DNA from: Ricinus communis
Lineage: Eukaryota > Streptophyta > Magnoliopsida > Malpighiales > Euphorbiaceae
Assembly: GCF_019578655.1 (NCBI RefSeq)
Contig: NC_063261.1
Span: 26,825,126-26,889,125, forward strand
Length of the DNA stretch: 64,000 nucleotides
Direction of reading: 5' to 3'
Position 1 is the first letter of the stretch. Every line of letters begins with the position of its first letter. This document shows, piece by piece, positions 55,667-64,000 of this stretch. Position numbers and translations under genes: made by a program. The notes under the pieces were generated by a model that saw nothing but the letters and a program-made list of their open reading frames with translations, was not told the origin of the DNA and did no database searches.

Positions 55667-58600
55667 TTACATGAATCCAATTTTCATTTCATCCGGGAAA
55701 AGCCATCTTTTTCTCAACAATGCCTTTGTCATTTGATCCAATAGCGTTCCGTTAGATAGGAACAAATTTGATAAATACCGATAACTCTCTGATAGAGTAT
55801 TCGAATGAAAAAATCCATTAGATAATGAACTATTGGTTCTAAGCCATCTCTAGCGATGAATCAACAATTTGAAGTGCTTTTCTTGCATATTCTTGATAAA
55901 CCAACATTTATATATAGATGTAGGAGGATATGTTTAGGATATAAGAAGCCCCTTTGACATTTCTTCATCTGCAAAGAATTCTCGATGTGAAAACATAGAG
56001 ACAAAGGGCTGATCTTTGAATAGGAAAAAGAGTGGATCGGCAGGGTCCCAAATGAATTGGCTTATTCGAGAAAAGCCTTGTTCTTTGGAGGATCTATCTT
56101 GTATCTAGTACTGCATGGCTCCACTCTGCAAGAACTTTGAATCATTCTCTTGAAGCTCATCCTTTTCATTATAAATGATCTGCTTGCCCTGAAATGACCT
56201 AGCCCAATAGGGAAATCCCAATTCATTGGACCTTTCGATACAATCAAATAGAAAGCCCCAAGGGCACCATATTTTAGGAGCCCAAACTATGTGATTGAAT
56301 AAATCCTTCTCTATCTATTGCGGGTCAAGGACTTATTCTCCTTCCCCTTCTTCAAACTCCGATGCATATTTTTCATAGAGAAATCTCTGATCAAGGATAG
56401 AACAAGATCCATCTTGCATCATATCTAAGGGACTTCTTGGTTCGGGTCGAAGAAGCAATGTCACTCGATCATTATCAAACTGACTGCAATTTTTTTTTGT
56501 TCGTGAGGATCCCACCAGAGCGCTTTCTACTTCTAATAGGTCATGAACTATATCAGAATCATTCTCAACAAGTCCATAATAAGTGATCCCATTTTTTTCA
56601 TCGGGTCCACGTAGAGACCAAAGGTCTTGAGCAACCGATCCTACAGAACAACTCAAAAGATAAAGAAGTATCGTTAATTTCTTCATGCTCGTTCCAAGTT
56701 CGAAGTACCATTTTTACAAATAAGAATCCCCTTCGTTACAATATTTATTCTTCATATAGATAGATATAGGATCTATGGGGCAATTACATAGAAATACATT
56801 TTATGCAACAGCTCGTCCTATTTGATAGAAAAGGATCCCATGATCCTGAACCGATCTTACCTGGGATCGCAAATCCTAAGTTTGTCTACGAAGAGCATAT
56901 CTAATTATATTAGTGTCTATAATTGATTTCTTCTGTGTAATACTAATTGATAGGGCCTCATTGGTAAGTGCTACAAGATCTCGTACATTGGAACCCATGG
57001 TTATGGACCTGAATCCATTAGTATGGAACATTTTTTTTTCAAGTGAAATCCCCTAGTATATAAAAGAGTAAAAAAGTGCTTTCGTTGTTGTGGAATAAGA
57101 AGCCTTCGTATCTTAATGCATGTATTTAATTTATTCAGAGCTATTAGAGCGGGATCCACTTTTTTGGGAATATGAGTCGAAGCAATAACAAGAATATTTC
57201 TAGTGGAACATCTTTCACAATCCCTGGAGAGATAGTTCACTAATAGACCGAGGGATAAGTAATTCGACTCATTCACATCCAGATCATGAATGTTTGGAAT
57301 CCATATTATGCAAGGAGACATTGCTTTTGCTAATTCGAATTGAAGGGTGATATAAAATCGGTCTATTTCTGGCATCATATCCATAGTTAGCGCATTCATC
57401 CTAGTTAGAAACGCCAGCTTCGTATCAAAGTCACGGTCGATATCATCACTTACATCAATATCGTCACTATCATCAATAAGAAAACCCTTAGGCTTATTAT
57501 CCAAGAACTTGTTCATAAATACTATAATGAAAGGAAGATAGGAGTTTGTTGCTAGGTATTTGACCAAATAGGATCGTCCAGTCCCTATATAACCTATCAA
57601 TAAAATACCCCTAGAGGGGGATAGGGCTAAGCAGAGCAAAAAAGGTTTTCCATGAGATGGGAAATGAAAACTATTCACCCCACACGAGGTTTGTGAAAGT
57701 GGTTGTCTGATAATAAGCAAGGAATATCCGTCCTTCTGCTAAACAGGGTGTATTGAACTCATAATTCATTAGATACTTTTTATGAATGTCAACTAAGTAT
57801 CGTAAATAAATTGCTCTCGGCTCTTCAATCACTTGATAACCAGAGTCATTCTTTGATAAATGATCACTATGAGTCAGACTCAATAGAATTTGATCAATCC
57901 TTTCTTCTGTCGTTAAGGTGGAGAACTGAACCAAGAATTCTCTTTCTTTATCATCAATCAAATCACTGTTCGCCACCAAGGATTCTATTTTATCATCAAT
58001 CCAATCACCGTTCACGTTTTTTCTTTTTCTTATCAATGAATAAATCTCTTTACTTGTATGACTTAGATGTCTCATATTTCTCGAAAAAGTGATTCGATTG
58101 ATGGGATTTGGTATGATACTTATGAGATCGATGAGATTGATATTCAAAAATTTCTTCTTAGAACGTATTGATTTAACCCCATAACGGGACCACCACCCTA
58201 TAGCATGTTGCCGCCAGAAGCAGAACCCCGCATTTCTTATAGAAAATCTCCTAATTGTTCCAGAGAAACTAGAAAGAGATTCTTTAACTAGAAAGAATTC
58301 AGTTCAGATGTAGAATACCTATCCAGAAGTTTTCGCAACTCAATCATGTATGATGGAATCATCAAAGATTTGACCTTTTCGAACTCTGTCTGTAACTCAC
58401 TATAGGCTCGAGAAACAAAGAAAAGATGTGTACGAACGAGATATCCAGCAACAAGAAGAAGGAAAAGGATTGAATAGAGGAACTCCCGAACATTTGGCGA
58501 TCTCAGATGTGTCGATATCAATGGTGGCTCATTATTTCGATGAATCATTTCTTCGGACAGAAGAAGATTATGTAAACACTTACTCGAAATCTCACTTATC

Positions 58601-59950
58601 AGATTCCATTGTGGAAGACATAATTTTTTCTGAATAATTCACCATGATATATCTGATCCATGCATAATATCATGAAAAATGGATACAAGTTTTTGACTGC
58701 TACTTAGTATCGGTAATAGGTCCGAAAAGGTATCTAAAAATAACAAATTTGGAAATTGTACCTTGTCGATGTAAGGAACCATGGCATAAATGTTTGAAAT
58801 AGATTCCATTTTGAGAGAGTCGAAAAAGCACTATCTCGTTGAAAGGTTCTATACATCTACCCTTTTTCAACACATTTCTTTAGACAAAGACTCCGCTTTT
58901 TCCTCTTTTTGGATGGTAAATATTTCTCAGAACATGGAGTGTGAATCAAACCCATGTTTGAATTGAAATTGAGATACTGATGCAAGTTCTTCCCTTCTGA
59001 ATCAAATAGATTCATATCCGAAAGAGGTTGACAATAAGTTCTTTCAAAATTGACTATTTTTCCCTCTGTTAGAGGTGTTCCAAAAATGTCTGCGATCGAA
59101 TAAATCGCTCTATGAACAAATGGATCGGATTGAATTAGAAAATGGAAAGATTTGTACAAGTTATACCTTTCGTTACCACTTTGTGGAAAATCATTAGATA
59201 TGAATATGTTAGATACCTGTGATTCGATTGGTGAAATAGTATCTCTCTCCAAAAAAGCATGTTTTTTTTTTTACCGCCGCACAAAGAAAATATTTTGTTG
59301 CGAATGAAAAAGATATTAAGGAATTATCCATACATAAAATCATAATTCTTCATACGGGCCTTTTCCACATAAAAAGGGAATCTTTTGTTACAATAAAACC
59401 AGAAGTGATGTAGATTATTCAAGAATCAAAGTCAATTTGCTTTATAAAAAGAAGATATCAATGAACTTCTATAAAATGGTTTCACGAGATTCAGCCAATT
59501 GTCTTAATCCTGGGATATCATTGAGAAAAAGGAATTCGTGTTATCAAAAGATTTCCTGTGATTATTTCTAGTATGGAATGAGTCAATCATCCACTTTGGT
59601 ATCTTATTGAACAAAAATGGTGATATTGTTTCTCTATTAATCAAAAATTTTAATTTTTGGGAAGTATCATGATCATCCAATAAGAAGGGTTTCCATTTTT
59701 TTAAATGAACGATTTGAAGACCTATTAATTCTAACAGCTGATTGCAGAGTGGATCATTTAGACCTTTCAATTCATAGATATGGATTTCGGACCCATGAAT
59801 GGGAATATCCCGAAACTCACAAAGAAAAAAGGAAGTGAGTTAGATAAAAAGAGAAGAAACTTGGATAAAAAAAGAAGTAACTTGAGCAAAAAGAAACGAA
59901 GTGACTTAGACAAATCTTTTTTGTCGATAACTTCAGACCAATTAATCAAA
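55667..59950 (-). pseudogene. ycf2: ycf2 3' two-thirds, inverted, broken
   Basis: About the last 1440 codons of Ycf2 on the minus strand, ending at TAA 55667-55669. They begin near 59950 at the [18 protein letters not shown] segment. Long open pieces lie at 58857-59252, 58288-58548, 57671-58147, 57001-57720 and 56333-56686. The piece at 57001-57720 holds the Walker-A-like GYIGTGRS of the AAA-type domain and the acidic [16 protein letters not shown] repeat region. Frameshifts and stops separate the pieces. The fragment is continuous with ycf15 and opposite to the ycf2 5' fragment. Confidence 0.93.
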
Positions 59951-59986
59951 CAAGGAATGATCCTTTTTTTGAAATATAGGAATAGC

Positions 59987-60057
59987 TGGGACGGAAGGAT
60001 TCGAACCTCCGAATAGCGGGACCAAAACCCGTTGCCTTACCACTTGGCCACGCCCCA
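59987..60057 (-). tRNA. trnQ-UUG: trnQ-UUG
   Basis: Plastid tRNA-Gln (anticodon UUG), about 71 nt, apparently complete. In plastids it lies between rps16 and psbK, far from ycf2. Here it follows ycf2 after about 30 bases of its own flank, so another rearrangement junction lies near 59950-59957. Confidence 0.9.
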
Positions 60058-60297
60058 TTTGAATTTCTATTCAACATTAATAAAAACTAATATTGGTATT
60101 AGCTCTTCGTTAATTCCCACCAAACATCTAGAAAATATATTAGCTTATATATATATATATATATAAACCCAGTTCTAAAGAAGGAGGAGAATATGTTTCA
60201 CCATATGCTATCTGCTACATCTTTTATCTGTATCTATCCATCATTTTTGTCTCTATAATTCTCTTTGTTTTTCTTCATTAAATACTTTAGTTTTAGT
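60058..60297. other. trnQ flanking spacer (toward psbK)
   Basis: AT-rich plastid-like spacer with a (TA)n run at about 60146-60166. It ends at the border of the second retrotransposon; psbK itself is not reached. Confidence 0.6.
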
Positions 60298-61796
60298 TGA
60301 TGTGTGCTACTTGTGTTAGCTACAATCTAAGGTAGTGTACCTATCGATGCAGTCTAGCACTAATGGCGAGTATCAAGGTCGTATTCCTCGAAAAAATGAA
60401 AGCCCAGAGTTACTCCTTTGTTCTTTATTATATTAACCTAAAATGAGTGATGAATAATTTCTAAACTAACTAATAGCTACAAGCTAAGTTCTAAGGGAGA
60501 TGCAGGAGTAATTGATAACTAAAATAATCAAAATAAGAAAGCAAACCCAAAGGGAACCTAAACTAGTTGACAATCAAATAAAAGATAAAGGATTGGTGAG
60601 TCTAATTATACTACCCGTGGATGAATTCTTAACCGAATTCGGTTTCTCTCTCGAGATAACTGAATTCCTAAACCTAATAACCTAAAGTTGGAATCTCTTC
60701 TTAACGATTGATTCTTAAATTAGCATTAAGCTTTAATCCGCCTCTATTAAGCTTTGTTAATTCTTAATCCGGCTAGTTAATTATCCTTATCTCTAAGCGA
60801 TTATTAACCAGTTCTTGCTATTCAAAATTCTAATTGCCAAATGGACTTCTCAATTACACAAAGCAATCTAAACACATAATTCACAACGTCTATGAATAAT
60901 GCATTATCTTATTAATACTGAAAGCAAGAAGAATACAAAATTAACTCAAATAATCCAACAATATAATATTAAGCCAACATAGTAAAGAAATCCCAATGGA
61001 TTTAATCAATCTAGCTAAACATGTTCATGTTGAAAACAATCTAGGAAATCAATTACAATGGAAGAATAATGAAAATGAAACATGTACACCATTTTCTCTC
61101 GAATTGGATGAACAGCTCCAAATCTAGATTTGCACTATGATTAATCTCCCAAATTGCCTCTTGAATTGCTCCACTATTGTTTTACACTCGAAACCTTGCG
61201 ATTCAGGGTTCTTCCTCTCTGCAACTCTCTCCCGAACTCAGCACTATGCAGAAACCAAACCAGCCGTCAGGGCTCTCTCTCACTCCTCCCTCCTTTTTCT
61301 AACCCTAAAAAATTCATTTTCCTTATATATTTGTTTGACAAAGACGGTAGTGGTCAAGGTCAGGCTTTCGGTCAGACAAATGAGTCTAAGCCGTCTGGCT
61401 GTGGATCTCACCAAGTAGGTTTTCACCATGGCCGTGCTCCCGCCGGTGCTGGCCACCACGGGCCGTGGTGGCCTCAAAAACCGTGCCAAACCATTATTTT
61501 GAAGACCAAGTTTTGATGGTTGGTCACGGCCAGAGTCTAGGCCGTGATGGTCAGCACGGCCTTGACTCAGGCCATGCTTAATGTGTGCAATACGAGCTCT
61601 TGTCCGATCTTTATGAATTCTCGTCCGTTTCTGCACATATTGATCTATAATTGCTTAAACACCAATGACGGTCCTATAAATGCTCCTGAGATGCAAAAGA
61701 ACACAAAACACGGGTGATCTGGGAATAAAAGCACAATAATTGCTAAGAAAATAAGGAATAATATGCAAGCAAATATGTGTAAAACTATGCACATCA
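60298..61796 (-). repeat. 3' LTR of the second element
   Basis: 1499 bp, plus-strand TGATGTGTGC ... GCACATCA. It aligns end to end with the LTRs at 46790 and 51484. The GC-rich island at about 61340-61580 again differs in content and spacing. Confidence 0.92.
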
Positions 61797-64000
61797 AATT
61801 ACCCCACACTTAAGCTATTGCTTATCCTCAAGCATTTAACAACTCACCTCATAAAACTGCAGTTAGCAATTCCTTACAGTTTATGCCCCTAGTCCATAAC
61901 AGATAGTATCCGACACATCTCAAAGGATACAAATCAAATTGCAAATCATTAACAAATAATGGAAATAATATTAATGCATGAATAACTTAAATGAAAACTC
62001 AATACAAACATCACGAACCAGTGCCTACCGGGATCACTCAAGTCACTCAAAGTGTATATAAGGTGAAGAAAAAATCCCTCAAAGCAAATGCACAAAACCC
62101 GCTCACCATAGGCTTGCTCAGAAATCATATCTTTGCTATTGTGAATAAGTAAATACCAAAATCAAAGGGTCTTTACCGAGGTTGTAATGGGGCTAAGGTA
62201 AAGGTACGGAGATTTGGACAGAAGTGTGAAAATGCTGGAATTCGTGCGATAAACAACAATATATGCTCAAAGGATTAAATGCCTAAAATATAAAAAGAAT
62301 TATTCACTAAGATCCCTACTTCATAGAATAACGCTTGCAAATGCTCTAAATCCGATAAAGAGATAAATAATTAAAGAATTTTGTTTATTTTCTTCTTCTC
62401 ATTTGTTTTTTTTCTTTTTATTATTTTTTTTAATAATAAACTAGCAGCTTATAAGAACTGCTGCATACATAAAGAATAAAAATACAGTTTGGATCGGAGG
62501 GAGCATTTAAAATATCAAAAAGATTTAGTGAATTTACCAATATAGCAACTGGCATTTTAATCCCACATAAAGGTGAGCAAATCATAAAAAGAAATTCCAG
62601 TATAAGGGTAAAGGAAAGATAAATGTAAAGAATGGTATAATTGAAGTGTATAGGTGTAGATTATGAAGAAAAGGTTAAGGATCAAAACTGGCTAACTAAT
62701 GGAAACATAAGGGGGTAGGCTTTTGGTCAAATGTGGTGAATCCTAAATCGCCTAAATCATCTCATGGTATTCACAATATTCATGTAACTTCAACATGCAT
62801 TACAAAGCAAGTTCTAGAAGCAAAGTCAAGTACAATGCACACTCAAACAAAAAATATAAAGAGCATAAGTATAATGAATGCTCAACAGGCTCAAAATCTC
62901 CCTTTGAGGTATGGTATTAGGTGCAATTGGTTCGCAACATTATTAATTGAATCATTACTTAAGAAACACATGCATATGACATTATCAACGTTCTAAGTTA
63001 AAATTCAAAAATTCGAAAAACAATTAAATAACACCGGTTTAAACCGGCAGGGCTGATGTGTAAATCACCCTCAATTGTTTTCTAAGGACAATGAACAACA
63101 AAGAAAAGTAACTACAATTCTATAAATTAAGTCATCAATCAACTCAAAAATAGCATACTTAAATGCACAAAAACACAGTGTCCTAACATCCCCTAAAAAT
63201 ACACAACACCTAGCAATAGCAATTTCAGATGTATCTAAAAACCATATGAGAGATTAGGATTATAAGGTTTACCCACAACCACCCTCACACTTGAAGAACA
63301 CACTGTCCTCCGTGTAAAATGTTATGGATACCCCGCATGGAATGCTCAACTAAAAGAACAAAGGCAATACAATCCAAGTGCATGACATGTATAAAAAATA
63401 AAGTAAATAAATGCAAAAATAAAAGATCTAGGAGACTGCCCTGATCGTCCGTCGAGGTTGATGTAGTGGAAATTTAGTGTGTCCTCGGTAAAAGCTGCAA
63501 ATAATAAAATAAAGAATTAAAATCGAAATCGAAACAAAAATTAAATAAAATATGAAAACTAAAACTAATAAAATATTTCAAAATGCAAGGGTAAAATAAT
63601 AAAAATGAAAAATAAAATTTGGGGTGCCTCCCAAAACCGCTTCTTTTTTTATGTGATGAGTCTTCTTAGCTGGACTCATGATGAAAAGCAAATGGTGGGG
63701 ATTGCTGACCATCCAAACTTTTTCCAAGCAAATGGCTTCAAGTATCCGCTCAGAGGACTATTTGTTAAATTCCTCTTCCCGACGGTCAAGCAAGCTGCCA
63801 CTATGATGGGCAACACTCGCTCCTCATATATTTGCACGTAGTCATGATGCTCTAGGGGCTCTTCCAATTTGAAAGCTGGAGTTTCACCAATTGGAAGGAT
63901 CAACGGTTAAACAATTTCTTCAGGAATGTCGATGGTTTTCTCCAGTCCTTGGCTTGGTTCACTTGCTAGAAGAAACTCGAGCTCCTCCAAGACTTCTTCA
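60298..64000 (-). mobile_element. second copy of the LTR retrotransposon family, partial
   Basis: Same family and orientation as the element in rpl23. Its 3' LTR is 60298-61796. The interior, homologous to 48261-50480, runs to the window end, and the 5' LTR lies beyond. The 5 bases before it are TTAGT; the matching duplication would be outside the window. It is more diverged from both LTRs of the first element than these are from each other. A frame at 63676-63903 repeats the LEEPLEHHDYVQ segment, and the GGGAGGCACCCC motif is at about 63620-63636. Confidence 0.88.

Noticed and set aside
59780..60016. Lys-rich 78-codon frame ending in trnQ
   Set aside because: Antisense of the ycf2 SKLLLFLSK repeat region running into trnQ.
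60298..61796. The 60298 LTR as a segmental duplication of the 46790 element
   Set aside because: Its flanks differ (trnQ spacer against rpl23), and it is more diverged than the two LTRs of the first element are from each other.

Overview
The window is land-plant DNA, almost certainly a nuclear chromosome carrying old chloroplast-derived insertions (NUPTs) that were later invaded by LTR-type elements. About 52 of the 64 kb reads as angiosperm (eudicot-like) plastid sequence in normal plastid gene order. Most of the protein genes carry stops, frameshifts or deletions, and two complete TG...CA elements with 5-bp target duplications sit inside plastid genes. A working plastome would not look like this. 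A mitochondrial location is possible in principle, but nested LTR elements with target duplications favour the nucleus. I cannot name the species.

Layout. (1) 1-~530: ndhG 3' end and ndhE 5' end, from the small single-copy region. (2) ~531-46789 and 52957-55090: one long large-single-copy stretch, trnT-UGU, trnL, trnF, ndhJ-K-C, trnV, trnM, atpE-atpB, rbcL, accD, psaI, ycf4, cemA, petA, psbJ-L-F-E, petL, petG, trnW, trnP, psaJ, rpl33, rps18, rpl20, rps12 exon 1, clpP, psbB-T-N-H, petB, petD, rpoA, rps11, rpl36, infA, rps8, rpl14, rpl16, rps3, rpl22, rps19. It runs on into the inverted repeat as rpl2, rpl23, trnI-CAU and the 5' part of ycf2. (3) 36369-42165: a 5.8-kb TG...CA element in the rpl16 intron (target duplication CAGCT), built of two pairs of tandemly duplicated segments. 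(4) 46790-52956: a 6.2-kb LTR retrotransposon in rpl23 (target duplication AGGTG), minus orientation, with 1.47-kb LTRs, gag remnants and no recognisable pol. (5) 55090-~59950: inverted ycf15 plus the 3' two-thirds of ycf2, joined to the forward ycf2 piece by a 6-bp microhomology. (6) ~59957-60297: trnQ-UUG and its spacer. (7) 60298-64000: a second copy of the same retrotransposon family, cut by the window end.

State of the genes. Most stops look like C-to-T (or G-to-A) changes at CGA, CAA/CAG and TGG codons, as expected for deamination of methylated cytosines in nuclear plastid DNA. rbcL keeps its exact 1428-bp length but has five stops. Deletions of about 20-80 bp hit atpB, petA, psbB and trnP. 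Several short genes remain open (psbJ, petL, psaJ, rpl33, psbT, psbN, psbH, rpl36), and so does the 218-codon rps3. None of this needs expression to explain it. The former operons (atpB-atpE, psbE-F-L-J, psbB-T-H-petB-petD, rpl23-to-rpoA) are still legible, including the 4-nt atpB/atpE overlap, the rbcL promoter and several hairpin terminators.

I see no new coding system. The observations most worth following are the element in the rpl16 intron with its A-A'-C-C' architecture, the microhomology inversion inside ycf2, and the relative dating that the nested LTR pair allows.
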